Position numbers and translations under genes: made by a program. A DNA stretch of 64,000 nt from PWND01 sp964614525 (GTDB taxonomy: Bacteria > Bacteroidota > Bacteroidia > Bacteroidales > UBA7960), in NCBI GenBank assembly GCA_964614525.1, contig CAZTPA010000003.1:42463-106462 (forward strand), in the 5' to 3' direction. This document shows positions 25,007-32,501 of the stretch, piece by piece. The stretch's first letter is position 1. Each line of letters starts with the position of its first letter. The notes beneath the pieces were generated by a model. It searched no databases and was not told the DNA's origin. It saw nothing but the letters and a program-made list of their open reading frames with translations.

Positions 25007-25963
25007 ATGAAAAAAATTACATACTCGGAAAAAAAAGATACACGCTCTGGTTTTGGTGATGGACTTCTTGAAGCAGCGAAAAAGAACAGTAATATTGTTG
25101 GCCTTTGTGCCGACCTCACAGGTTCATTAAAAATGAATGCATTTCAAGATGAATTTCCCGACAGATTTATCCAAACAGGTATTGCTGAAGCTAATATGAT
25201 GGGAGTTGCTGCAGGCCTCGCTATAGGTGGTAAAATTCCTTTTGCAGGAACCTTTGCTAATTTTGCTACCGGCAGAGTTTATGACCAGGTGAGACAATCT
25301 ATTGCATATTCCAATAAAAATGTAAAAATATGTGCTTCACACGCAGGTATCACTCTGGGGGAAGATGGCGCTACGCATCAAATACTTGAAGATATCGGAC
25401 TGATGAAAATGTTACCTAATATGACAGTTATTGTTCCCTGCGATTATCAGCAAACAAAAGATGCAACAATAGCAATTGCTGATTATGAAGGTCCTGTATA
25501 TCTGAGGTTCGGGAGGCCAAAAGTACCGGTGTTTTCTCAAAATCTGCCCAAATTTGAAATTGGTAAAGCACAACTTATTAACGAGGGAAAAGATGTGACA
25601 ATTTTTGCATGCGGACATTTAGTCTGGAAAGCTATTGAGGCAGGCGAAATCCTTGCCGAAAAAGGTATTAATGCTGAGATAATTAATATCCATACAATTA
25701 AACCCTTGGACGAAAAAGCAGTCTTACAATCAGTTAATAAAACAAAATGTGTTGTTACAGCTGAAGAACATCAAGCTAATGGTGGCCTTGGAGATTTAAT
25801 TGCTCAAACATTGGTTAAAAATTCTCCAATGCCATTAGAAATGGTCGCAGTTTTTGATGAGTTTGGTGAAAGTGGGACACCGGATGAGCTTATGAAAAAA
25901 TATGGTCTCGATACTTCTAATATTGTTGATGCTGCTTTGAAAGTAATAGCAAGAAAAAAGTAA
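25007..25963 (+). CDS. Transketolase, C-terminal subunit
   Basis: A 318-residue protein equal to the pyrimidine-binding and C-terminal domains of transketolase. It has FIQTGIAEANMMGVAAGLA with the thiamine-activating Glu, ASHAGITLGEDGATHQ, VYLRFGRPKVP, and a C-terminal domain with VVTAEEHQANGGLGD. The pyrophosphate-binding N-terminal half is missing here. Split transketolases are common in this and other phyla, but the two halves are usually neighbours. The upstream gene is an unrelated lipoprotein, so the partner must be elsewhere. DXS and pyruvate dehydrogenase beta subunits share the fold but fit the motifs less well. It starts the operon that includes the sigma factor 4 bases downstream. 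Confidence 0.88.
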   Translation: MKKITYSEKKDTRSGFGDGLLEAAKKNSNIVGLCADLTGSLKMNAFQDEFPDRFIQTGIAEANMMGVAAGLAIGGKIPFAGTFANFATGRVYDQVRQSIAYSNKNVKICASHAGITLGEDGATHQILEDIGLMKMLPNMTVIVPCDYQQTKDATIAIADYEGPVYLRFGRPKVPVFSQNLPKFEIGKAQLINEGKDVTIFACGHLVWKAIEAGEILAEKGINAEIINIHTIKPLDEKAVLQSVNKTKCVVTAEEHQANGGLGDLIAQTLVKNSPMPLEMVAVFDEFGESGTPDELMKKYGLDTSNIVDAALKVIARKK

Positions 25964-25967
25964 TTTT

Positions 25968-26522
25968 TTGCTGATGGATCAATACTCAGATGACGAATTA
26001 ATCGATTTGTTTCATAATTCGGATAATGCCAATTATGCTTTTAGCCTTATCGTTAAAAAGTATCAAACTCAGGTTTATTGGCATGTTCGTCGTATGATTG
26101 TTGATCATGAAGATACCTCAGATATTGTACAGGATGTTTTTGTTAAAGCCTGGAAAGCCCTTGGCAATTTTAGAAATGACTCTGCCCTTTATACTTGGCT
26201 ATATAGAATTGCCACAAATGAAGCTATCACTTTTCTAAACAAAAAGAAAAAAAGGTTTTTGATTTCTTTTAATGATGTTGAACATGCATTGTCTGAGAAA
26301 CTTGAAAATGATGCGTATTTTGATGGTGATGAAATTCAAAAAAAACTTCAAAAAGCAATTCTTACATTGCCCCCGAAACAAAGAGCAGTCTTCAATATGA
26401 GATATTTTGATGAAATGAAATATGAAGATATGGCCAAAGTGCTTAAAAAATCTACAGGTGCACTGAAAGCAAATTATCATCATGCTGCAAGTAAAATTGA
26501 AGATTATTTGAAAAATAATTAA
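25968..26522 (+). CDS. ECF-type RNA polymerase sigma factor
   Basis: A 184-residue sigma-70-family protein. Region 2 reads IVKKYQTQVYWHVRRMIVDHEDTSDIVQDVFVKAWKAL in parts, with the typical DIVQDVFVKAW core. Region 4 has LPPKQRAVFNMRYFDEMKYEDMAKVLKKSTGAL in parts, a helix-turn-helix for -35 recognition. It lies between the transketolase subunit gene (4-base gap) and a probable membrane anti-sigma gene (44-base gap), then a Spy-like gene. This order fits an extracytoplasmic stress circuit. The GTG/ATG choice is not critical because the ATG at 25968 gives a normal N-terminus (the preceding in-frame region is short). Its regulon is unknown. Confidence 0.9.
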   Translation: MLMDQYSDDELIDLFHNSDNANYAFSLIVKKYQTQVYWHVRRMIVDHEDTSDIVQDVFVKAWKALGNFRNDSALYTWLYRIATNEAITFLNKKKKRFLISFNDVEHALSEKLENDAYFDGDEIQKKLQKAILTLPPKQRAVFNMRYFDEMKYEDMAKVLKKSTGALKANYHHAASKIEDYLKNN

Positions 26523-26566
26523 ACTTTTATGATTTTTTATAGTCAAAACAATGACAGCAAATAAAA

Positions 26567-27061
26567 ATGGAAAAAGATAAAAACATAAGAAAAGAAATTG
26601 AAAAATTTTCGGAATTGTCCTCAATACCGAAACAAAATCCTTTTGTTGTTCCTGAAAACTATTTCGAAACATTGTCTCAGGATATCAATAAAAGAATTCA
26701 TAAAACCAAAAGCCCATCTCTTATCTCAGCTTTGTTTCCACGCCGGGCGAGAATAGCTTTGGTAACTCTATCAGCAATGCTGGTATTGGCTTTCGGCTTT
26801 TTCTGGATGTTTAATTCTCTTAATAATGAACAAGCAATTGATGATAGCTTTCTTGAAGAATACCTGGTAAGTTATTACGAATATAATCCATCCGTTTTTT
26901 ATCAGGAGGTATATAATGATGAATTTTATGAAAATGATCAACTGGAAGTTGTTCCACAAAGTGATGAAGAAGAGGAATTGCTGGATTATATTATGAATAA
27001 TGCAAATTTCTATATGATGAGTACTGACGATTTTGATGAAGATGACGAAAATATTCAATAA
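26567..27061 (+). CDS. Single-pass membrane protein, probable anti-sigma factor
   Basis: A 164-residue protein with a polar cytoplasmic N-terminus (about residues 1-62, containing NPFVVPENYFETLSQDI), one membrane helix (about residues 64-84, ending FGFFWMF), and a very acidic C-terminal part with many Asp, Glu and Tyr. The pattern FxVPxxYFexL near the start recurs in Bacteroidota proteins encoded beside ECF sigma genes. It is 44 bases downstream of the sigma gene. No classical zinc anti-sigma HxxxCxxC motif is present, so the anti-sigma role is inferred from position and topology alone. Confidence 0.6.
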   Translation: MEKDKNIRKEIEKFSELSSIPKQNPFVVPENYFETLSQDINKRIHKTKSPSLISALFPRRARIALVTLSAMLVLAFGFFWMFNSLNNEQAIDDSFLEEYLVSYYEYNPSVFYQEVYNDEFYENDQLEVVPQSDEEEELLDYIMNNANFYMMSTDDFDEDDENIQ

Positions 27062-27095
27062 AGATTTTTAATTATTATAATAAATTTCAAATGAC

Positions 27096-27103
27096 TAAAT
27101 TTG
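27096..27103 (+). promoter_or_regulatory. -7 box for the Spy-like gene
   Basis: TAAATTTG lies 33 bases before the ATG at 27137. It overlaps an in-frame TTG at 27101, so the longer reading frame starting there would not be transcribed in full. Confidence 0.5.
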
Positions 27104-27136
27104 TTTATATGTTATTATTATAGAAATAAAAAAATT

Positions 27137-27631
27137 ATGAAAACTTTTGTGAAAAATAAATTACCCTCAGTTTTATTCGCATTTTTAATGCTGATGATTT
27201 CTGTTAATCTTATTGCTCAACCGGGACATGGCAAAAGATTTGAGCAAAAACATGAAAAAATTAAAGCAAGAAAAATTGCTTATATAACGCAAAAGATGGA
27301 TTTGACTACAGATGAAGCTCAAAAATTCTGGCCTTTATATAATGAATTTGACAGTAAAAGAGAAAGCTTAATGCATGGAAAATCTTTTAGTAACGACCCT
27401 GACTTTAATATTGACGACATGACGGATGAAGAGCTTCTGGATTATATGGATAAGGAAATCGCAAATGCTGAGGAGCTTGTTAGCTTAAGACGAGAATACC
27501 ATGAAAAGTACCTTCAGATATTACCTCCAAAAAAAGTAGCCCTGCTTTATAAAGCCGAAAAAGATTTTAACAGGGAATTATTCCGCGAAATGAGGCAAAG
27601 AGGACATATGAAAAAAAGACCGGGCAATTAA
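27137..27631 (+). CDS. Spy/CpxP-like periplasmic protein
   Basis: A 164-residue exported protein. The ATG at 27137 gives a clean signal peptide (MKTFVKNK, a hydrophobic stretch, then cleavage near LIAQPGHG). The mature part is charged and helical, with ITQKMDLTTDEAQKFWPLYNEF, the pattern shared by Spy/CpxP-type and Bacteroidota sensor proteins with LTxxQ repeats. A second basic helical region ends in MRQRGHMKKRPG. The expected role is chaperoning or stress sensing in the periplasm. It follows the sigma/anti-sigma pair and is a natural target or regulator of it. The stop codon lies inside the loop of a terminator hairpin. Confidence 0.7.
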   Translation: MKTFVKNKLPSVLFAFLMLMISVNLIAQPGHGKRFEQKHEKIKARKIAYITQKMDLTTDEAQKFWPLYNEFDSKRESLMHGKSFSNDPDFNIDDMTDEELLDYMDKEIANAEELVSLRREYHEKYLQILPPKKVALLYKAEKDFNRELFREMRQRGHMKKRPGN

Positions 27632-27648
27632 AATGCACGGCCTTTTTT
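27613..27648 (+). terminator. Terminator overlapping the end of the Spy-like gene
   Basis: AAAAAGACCGGGCA pairs with TGCACGGCCTTTTTT, with two mismatches and a short loop, followed by the T-run. The TAA stop at 27629-27631 lies in the loop. Confidence 0.75.
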
Positions 27649-27656
27649 TAATTTAT

Positions 27657-28196
27657 TTATATCTCTTCCTTAGGCTTTCTCTTTAAGAATATTGAAATAA
27701 TCAGGGAGAAAATAAAACTCATAAATGTATAATTAAATATTGAGACTATTGGTAGCATTATTGGATTTGTAAATATTTTTGTCATTTTTAATGCCATATC
27801 CAATTCAGCAGTTGAAATGTTTGGATTCTGCATTAAAATTGTTTCCTCAGCTTTTATTAGAATTTCATCAATCACTTCAGGCCCTATTGCATAAAAAAAC
27901 AAAAATGCATAAACAGCATAAAAAATCCCCGCAAATAAACCTATCAATGTTCCTAGTCCCAATGATTTTCCATAAGAAATATAACCATCATTGACTTCAT
28001 TCCTGTATTTAATTATTCCAATAATTAATACAGCTATAATAACCGGGTAAGAAATCCATCCAGCATATCTGCTCGTTGCATTTCCTGTAAGATAAAAAAT
28101 TAAACTTATTAGAATTAACCCAAATGCTAATATTAAACCATATTGCAATGCCGGTTTTGCCAATCCTTGTTTTTTTATTTCATTTTCGTTTTCCAT
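27657..28196 (-). CDS. DUF4199 family membrane protein
   Basis: A 179-residue protein with four predicted membrane helices: YGLILAFGLILISLIFYL, a second around ISYPVIIAVLIIGII, a third at LGTLIGLFAGIFYAVYAFLFF, and a C-terminal one before FLKRKPKEEI. The layout and the segment NDGYISYGKSLGLG match DUF4199, a Bacteroidota family of unknown function. The connection between the second and third helices is polar and contains the conserved-looking YISYGKS. It is convergent with the Spy-like gene. No function can be assigned. Confidence 0.75.
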   Translation of the reverse strand: MENENEIKKQGLAKPALQYGLILAFGLILISLIFYLTGNATSRYAGWISYPVIIAVLIIGIIKYRNEVNDGYISYGKSLGLGTLIGLFAGIFYAVYAFLFFYAIGPEVIDEILIKAEETILMQNPNISTAELDMALKMTKIFTNPIMLPIVSIFNYTFMSFIFSLIISIFLKRKPKEEI

Positions 28197-28219
28197 GTTT
28201 TTTGATTTTTTGGTTTATG

Positions 28220-28227
28220 CAAATATA
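28220..28227 (-). promoter_or_regulatory. -7 box for the DUF4199 gene
   Basis: The coding strand reads TATATTTG, 23 bases upstream of the start codon. Confidence 0.5.
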
Positions 28228-28373
28228 AATTAAAATCCAATATTTGCATAGAATGTTAGTGAGATTGAAATAAATATTATTGCTAATATCCTAATATCCA
28301 ATTTAGTATTGTTGATTTGCCATCTTTTGTTTATCTATTCTGAAATTAAATTTTTTATTACTCAATTTTTTTG

Positions 28374-28381
28374 TAATTTTG
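28374..28381 (+). promoter_or_regulatory. -7 box for the SRP RNA gene
   Basis: TAATTTTG ends 5 bases before the first base of the predicted RNA stem, the spacing expected between a -7 box and a transcription start. Confidence 0.65.
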
Positions 28382-28386
28382 CACCC

Positions 28387-28482
28387 GGGTAAGATTGGTA
28401 CGACCAGCTCCCGCTGAATTCCCCCAGGATCGGAAGATAGCAAGGGTAAGTGGTCGTAGCGGTGCGATACCAAATCTTACCC
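28387..28482 (+). ncRNA. ffs: Signal recognition particle RNA (4.5S type)
   Basis: The ends pair as GGGTAAGATTGGT (28387-28399) with ACCAAATCTTACCC (28469-28482), enclosing CGACCAGC / GGTCG helices. The apical domain contains CCCCCAGGATCGGAAG, then ATAGCAAGGG, the conserved Ffh-binding loop of bacterial SRP RNA. A T6 run follows at 28483-28488 as terminator. With Ffh it targets nascent membrane proteins to FtsY, whose gene is also in the window (47994). The compact form without an Alu domain is usual outside the Gram-positives. Confidence 0.92.
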
Positions 28483-28511
28483 TTTTTTATTAATCTCCAA
28501 TCTACTCATTT

Positions 28512-29159
28512 ATGAAATTCTTTATCGATACAGCAAACCTGAATGAAATTCGCGAAGCTAATGATCTCGGAATATTAGATGGTGTCACTACTAATCCTTC
28601 ACTGATGGCAAAAGAAGGCATAAAAGGACATGACAATATTCTTAAGCACTATGTTGATATTTGCAATATAGTTGATGGAGACGTTAGTGCAGAGGTTATA
28701 GCAACAGATTTTGAAGGTATAATCAGAGAAGGGGAAGCTTTGGCTGCATTGCATCCACAAATTGTGGTTAAAGTGCCAATGATTAAAGAAGGGATCAAAG
28801 CAATTAGATATTTTACCGATAAAGGAATTAAAACAAACTGTACTTTGGTTTTTTCTGCAGGACAGGCTATTCTGGCTGCAAAAGCCGGGGCTACTTATGT
28901 TTCTCCTTTTATTGGGCGACTTGATGATATTTCTACAGATGGAGTAGAGCTTATTGAACAAATAGTCCATATTTATGATCAATATGCATATCCTACTCAG
29001 GTCTTAGCTGCAAGTATAAGGCATACAATGCATATTGTTAAATGTGCCGAAGCCGGTGCAGACGTTTGTACTTGTCCGTTGGAACCAATACTTGGTCTTT
29101 TAAAACATCCTCTTACCGATATTGGATTAGAAAAGTTTTTGGCAGATCACAAGAAATAA
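28512..29159 (+). CDS. Transaldolase / fructose-6-phosphate aldolase family
   Basis: A 215-residue short-form transaldolase of the MipB/TalC group. It has MKFFIDTANLNEIREA at the start, DGVTTNPSLMAKEG, the Schiff-base Lys87 in VVKVPM, TNCTLVFSAGQA and SPFIGRLDDIS. The fold exchanges dihydroxyacetone units in the pentose phosphate pathway; some members instead act as fructose-6-phosphate aldolases. Distinguishing the two depends on a few active-site residues and I do not assign it. In an organism with a split transketolase, the transaldolase role is the more likely one. It begins 30 bases downstream of the SRP RNA and could be reached by readthrough. Confidence 0.9.
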   Translation: MKFFIDTANLNEIREANDLGILDGVTTNPSLMAKEGIKGHDNILKHYVDICNIVDGDVSAEVIATDFEGIIREGEALAALHPQIVVKVPMIKEGIKAIRYFTDKGIKTNCTLVFSAGQAILAAKAGATYVSPFIGRLDDISTDGVELIEQIVHIYDQYAYPTQVLAASIRHTMHIVKCAEAGADVCTCPLEPILGLLKHPLTDIGLEKFLADHKK

Positions 29160-29259
29160 TTTTATTCAAATATATTTTGTGGATGGTTTCGGCTTATAAA
29201 TCCGAAATCCAGACTGATATACGACACATTTTATAATCATCATCTTACACCTTTTTTAC

Positions 29260-29267
29260 TATCTTTG
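29260..29267 (+). promoter_or_regulatory. -7 box for the NfeD gene
   Basis: TATCTTTG is 27 bases before the ATG at 29295. It overlaps the longer in-frame TTG start at 29265, which supports the ATG. Confidence 0.5.
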
Positions 29268-29294
29268 TCTTCAGAATTAACCATATTTATTATC

Positions 29295-30683
29295 ATGAAG
29301 ATACTGAGAATAATTGCATTGCTGTTTTTGGCTTTTTTTACATTAAGCATGGCAGATGCTGCAAGAGACGACAGAGTTAAAAGCAAAATTTTAGAGAATC
29401 CTGAAAAAGAATTTATTGTTTTTAAGTTTGAAATAATGGAGCAAATAGCTCCTCCTGCCCTTAGAACAACCCAGAGAGCTTTTGAAGCCGCAGATACTTT
29501 AAATGCGGATTTTATTCTTATTCACATGAATACATACGGCGGTATGGTGGATATTGCTGATTCTATTCGTACCAGAATAATGCAGTCAACAATTCCTGTT
29601 ATTGTATTTATTGACAATAATGCTGCTTCTGCAGGGGCTTTATTATCAATTGCTGCTGATCAGATTTATATGCGTGCCGGTGGAAATATTGGAGCAGCTA
29701 CCGTTGTTGATCAATCCGGAGAAGTGGTTCCTGATAAATACCAATCATATATGCGTTCAATGATGAGATCTACCGCAGAGTCTAAGGGACGTGACCCGGA
29801 GGTTGCACAGGCTATGGTTGATCCGTCATACGAAGTTCCCGGAATTAGTGAGGAAGGTAAAGTGCTTACCTTTACTTCTTCAGAAGCTCTAGAGCATGGG
29901 TTTTGCGAAGGAATTGCAGAAAATGTTGATGAAGTGCTTGAGATAGCCGGCATACAGAATTATCAAATTATAGAACAGAAACTTACTGCAATTGATTATA
30001 TCATAAATTTTTTAATAAATCCTGTTGTTAGCGGCCTGTTAATAATGCTAATATTAGGTGGTATTTATTTTGAACTGCAAACACCGGGTGTGGGCTTCCC
30101 GATTTTACTTGCATTACTTGCGGCAGTTATGTATTTTGCTCCCTATTATATCGAAGGACTTGCATCTAATTTAGAATTGATTCTGTTTGGATTAGGTCTG
30201 GTGCTTATTGCAATTGAAATATTTGCAATACCAGGTTTTGGCGTAACAGGGGTTTTGGGTATTCTTTCGATTATTTCCGGATTGGCATTGGCAATGGTCG
30301 GAAATAGAGGTTTTGATTTTTCTGGTGTATCGGTCATAGAAATATTGGTTTCCTTTTTAATTGTTATAATTGCATTTTTTGCTTCACTTTCCATTTCAAT
30401 ATATATCAGCCAGAAAGTATTAGCTACCAATCGTTTTGGTTCTTTTGCCCTTGATACTGTCCAAGACACAAATGAAGGATATACTTCAACTGATGTTAGA
30501 ATGAAAGATATACTTGGTAAAACAGGCATTGCTTTTACTGTTTTACGCCCAAGCGGAAAAATTGAAATTGATGATGAGGTATATGATGCAACAGCCTTAA
30601 CAGGATATATTGATAAAGGCGAGAATATTAAAGTTGTCAAATATGAAACTTCACAGGTTTTTGTTGTGAAAGCTAAAGTATAA
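29295..30683 (+). CDS. NfeD-family membrane serine protease
   Basis: A 462-residue protein with a signal sequence, a ClpP/SppA-like protease domain (about residues 40-225), four or so membrane helices (about 230-385) and a C-terminal OB-fold NfeD domain. The catalytic Ser is probably Ser112 in NNAASAGALLSIAAD, with Lys148 a candidate partner. MNTYGGMVDIAD is the usual substrate-groove loop. Family members cut the C-terminus of stomatin-like (SPFH) proteins and help control membrane quality; the usual stomatin partner is not next to it here. The ATG at 29295 is preferred because it starts the signal peptide and lies behind a promoter box. Confidence 0.88.
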   Translation: MKILRIIALLFLAFFTLSMADAARDDRVKSKILENPEKEFIVFKFEIMEQIAPPALRTTQRAFEAADTLNADFILIHMNTYGGMVDIADSIRTRIMQSTIPVIVFIDNNAASAGALLSIAADQIYMRAGGNIGAATVVDQSGEVVPDKYQSYMRSMMRSTAESKGRDPEVAQAMVDPSYEVPGISEEGKVLTFTSSEALEHGFCEGIAENVDEVLEIAGIQNYQIIEQKLTAIDYIINFLINPVVSGLLIMLILGGIYFELQTPGVGFPILLALLAAVMYFAPYYIEGLASNLELILFGLGLVLIAIEIFAIPGFGVTGVLGILSIISGLALAMVGNRGFDFSGVSVIEILVSFLIVIIAFFASLSISIYISQKVLATNRFGSFALDTVQDTNEGYTSTDVRMKDILGKTGIAFTVLRPSGKIEIDDEVYDATALTGYIDKGENIKVVKYETSQVFVVKAKV

Positions 30684-30696
30684 AAAGTATTTTGCT

Positions 30697-31227
30697 ATGA
30701 TTAAGAAAAAATTTCAGGACATTACAATTGAACTTATCAAGGGTGATATTACAAATCAACCTGATATTGACGTAATCGTTAATGCTGCTAATGCATTTTT
30801 GCGTAATGGTGGTGGCGTTGCCGGTGCTATACATGCTGCTGCCGGTGAAGAGCTTGAGAAAGAATCCGTTTCTCTTGGACCTATAAAGCCCGGACAAGCT
30901 GTTATTACAAGAGCCTACAACTTGCCTAATAAGAATGTAATCCATTGTCTTGGCCCTGTTTATCAAAGAGACCTTCCCCATGATGAACTCCTTGCTTCTT
31001 GTTATAAAAATGCATTAGAATTGGCAGATAAGTACTCACTGAAAAGTATCGCATTTCCTGCTATTTCAACCGGAGCTTTTGGATATCCGGTAGAAGAAGC
31101 ATCCAAAGTAGCACTTAATGCTATCAAAGAGAAAACTCCCTTTCTTAATTCTGTTAAAATTGTTAGAATGGTATTATTTTCTGAAAGTGATTATCGCGAG
31201 CATGAAAGTATATTTAAAAAATTATAA
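30697..31227 (+). CDS. Macrodomain protein (ADP-ribose binding/hydrolase)
   Basis: A 176-residue single macrodomain. It has IELIKGDITNQPDIDVIVNAANAFLRNGGGVAGAIHAAAG, quoted here as separate parts: LIKGDIT, VIVNAANAFL and GGGVAGAIHAAAG, the ADP-ribose loop 1. Later it has VIHCLGPVY and FPAISTGAFGYP, the phosphate-binding loop 2. Members of the YmdB/MacroD class remove ADP-ribose or deacetylate O-acetyl-ADP-ribose in the cytoplasm. It starts 13 bases after the NfeD gene and is probably co-transcribed. No ADP-ribosyltransferase or DarT-like toxin gene is adjacent, so an antitoxin role is not supported here. Confidence 0.92.
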   Translation: MIKKKFQDITIELIKGDITNQPDIDVIVNAANAFLRNGGGVAGAIHAAAGEELEKESVSLGPIKPGQAVITRAYNLPNKNVIHCLGPVYQRDLPHDELLASCYKNALELADKYSLKSIAFPAISTGAFGYPVEEASKVALNAIKEKTPFLNSVKIVRMVLFSESDYREHESIFKKL

Positions 31228-31251
31228 GAGAGATAGCATTATTTAGTTTTT

Positions 31252-32193
31252 ATGAACATTAAATCTGTTAAAATCAATAGTCAGCGCCTTGCCGAAGGTC
31301 AGTATTATTCATTTAAAATTGTAAAAACAATTTCATTAAATGATGAAATGAACTATTTTGTCCTTACGGATACGAAAGGTTACAAAATTCTAATGCCTGC
31401 TGATTTTTATAAAGAATATGGTTTTGAAACAGGACAGATTATTAATTGCAGAGTTGATAAAATCAATTGTAACGGACGAATTTTTCTTGAACCTCAACAT
31501 CCTGTTTATGAAGAGGGTAAAATTTATGTTTTCGATGTTATTGATTCAGGAATCAGGAAAAATATATTAGACGAAGATGAAGCTTTTTTTGTTGTAGAGG
31601 ATAAATTGGGGAAACATCGGACAGTAAACTCAACTCATCTTACTAATCCTCAATTATTACAGCAAAAACAAATTGAATGCTATGTGGAAAGAATAAAAAA
31701 GGGAATGCTCTTTTTAAGACTGGCAAATGAATCAACAGATTCAAATATCCTTAAAGTAGGAGAGGAGTATGATTTTAAAGTGCTGGAAGAAAGAAATAAT
31801 CCTGATGATAATCTAAAATATTTCATTCTGCTTGGACCCGATGACGAAAAACACCTTTTAAAAAAAAAGTATTATACACATTACGGAATTGGCATAGGTG
31901 ATGTTTTGAAGTGTAGGGTAATTAAATTTAATTCTGAAGGTTATTTTTTCCTGGAACCCAAAAATCCATATTACAATATTGGAGAAATTTTTGAATTCCC
32001 GATAAAACGATTTGAGGAAATTGAATATTCAGATGGCTTTAAACAAAAGCTTGTTGTTTTGGAAGATGTGTTTAAAGATGAAATAAATGTTTTTATTGAT
32101 GATAAAGAATATGAAACACTCAAAGACAAAAAATTAGCTAAGGCACGTATAGAGAATATCCGAAAAAGCAGATTGGAGTTAGTTCTTATTTGA
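31252..32193 (+). CDS. Protein with four OB/S1-like repeats, function unknown
   Basis: A 313-residue soluble protein built from an internal repeat. A unit with YxFKIVK...YFVL..., then YGFETGQIINCRVDKIN, then GRIFLEPQHPVYEEGKIYVFDV (given in pieces) at about residues 15-90 recurs at about 170-243 as YDFKVLE..., YGIGIGDVLKCRVIKFN and GYFFLEPKNPYYNIGE. Weaker copies lie between and after (about 90-165 and 243-313). The alternating beta strands with G-x-x-x-x-C-R-V and F-L-E-P resemble S1/OB folds, which often bind nucleic acid. I do not recognise the family. It is 24 bases after the macrodomain gene and overlaps the convergent DUF721 gene by 8 bases. Confidence 0.6.
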   Translation: MNIKSVKINSQRLAEGQYYSFKIVKTISLNDEMNYFVLTDTKGYKILMPADFYKEYGFETGQIINCRVDKINCNGRIFLEPQHPVYEEGKIYVFDVIDSGIRKNILDEDEAFFVVEDKLGKHRTVNSTHLTNPQLLQQKQIECYVERIKKGMLFLRLANESTDSNILKVGEEYDFKVLEERNNPDDNLKYFILLGPDDEKHLLKKKYYTHYGIGIGDVLKCRVIKFNSEGYFFLEPKNPYYNIGEIFEFPIKRFEEIEYSDGFKQKLVVLEDVFKDEINVFIDDKEYETLKDKKLAKARIENIRKSRLELVLI

Positions 32194-32476
32194 ATATTAT
32201 ATCCCTGATTATATTCTCATCAAATTCCTCATTGATGTTTTTTATAATTTTTGTTTTGGCATAATTCAACTCATTACGAAGTGGAGCCGATTTTAAAGTA
32301 ACAATCAGTATGTTTTTCTCATAAACAATCTTTTCTGTATATTGGAAAATTTGGGGACCCATGATTTTTTCCCATGACGCCATTATTTTATTTTCATTGA
32401 TTTTATCACTCCAACGTAATTCACTAATTACGCTTTTAATTATATCACCCAATGATTGCTCGTTTGCTTTTTTCAC
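32186..32476 (-). CDS. DUF721/DciA-like protein
   Basis: A 96-residue protein with the DUF721 core: LGDIIKSVISELRW at the start, then SWEKIMGPQIFQYTEKI and LIVTLKSAPLRNELNYAK. DUF721 includes DciA, a replicative helicase loader or partner. It lies just downstream of recF on the same strand (26-base gap); recF-DUF721 is a recurring pair in Bacteroidota, which supports a replication link. It is short compared with E. coli-type DciA, because the additional C-terminal part is absent. Its end overlaps the convergent repeat protein. Confidence 0.78.
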   Translation of the reverse strand: MKKANEQSLGDIIKSVISELRWSDKINENKIMASWEKIMGPQIFQYTEKIVYEKNILIVTLKSAPLRNELNYAKTKIIKNINEEFDENIIRDIIFK

Positions 32477-32501
32477 TTTTTAAATGTTTTTTTTCTAAAG
32501 G

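Noticed and set aside
26235..26672. Minus-strand open frame of 145 codons spanning the sigma/anti-sigma junction
   Set aside because: It covers the ends of two real genes in opposite direction and is Phe/Ile/Cys-rich with no domain.
30697..31227. DarT-DarG type toxin-antitoxin system at the macrodomain gene
   Set aside because: No ADP-ribosyltransferase gene is adjacent; the neighbours are an NfeD protease and an OB-like repeat protein.
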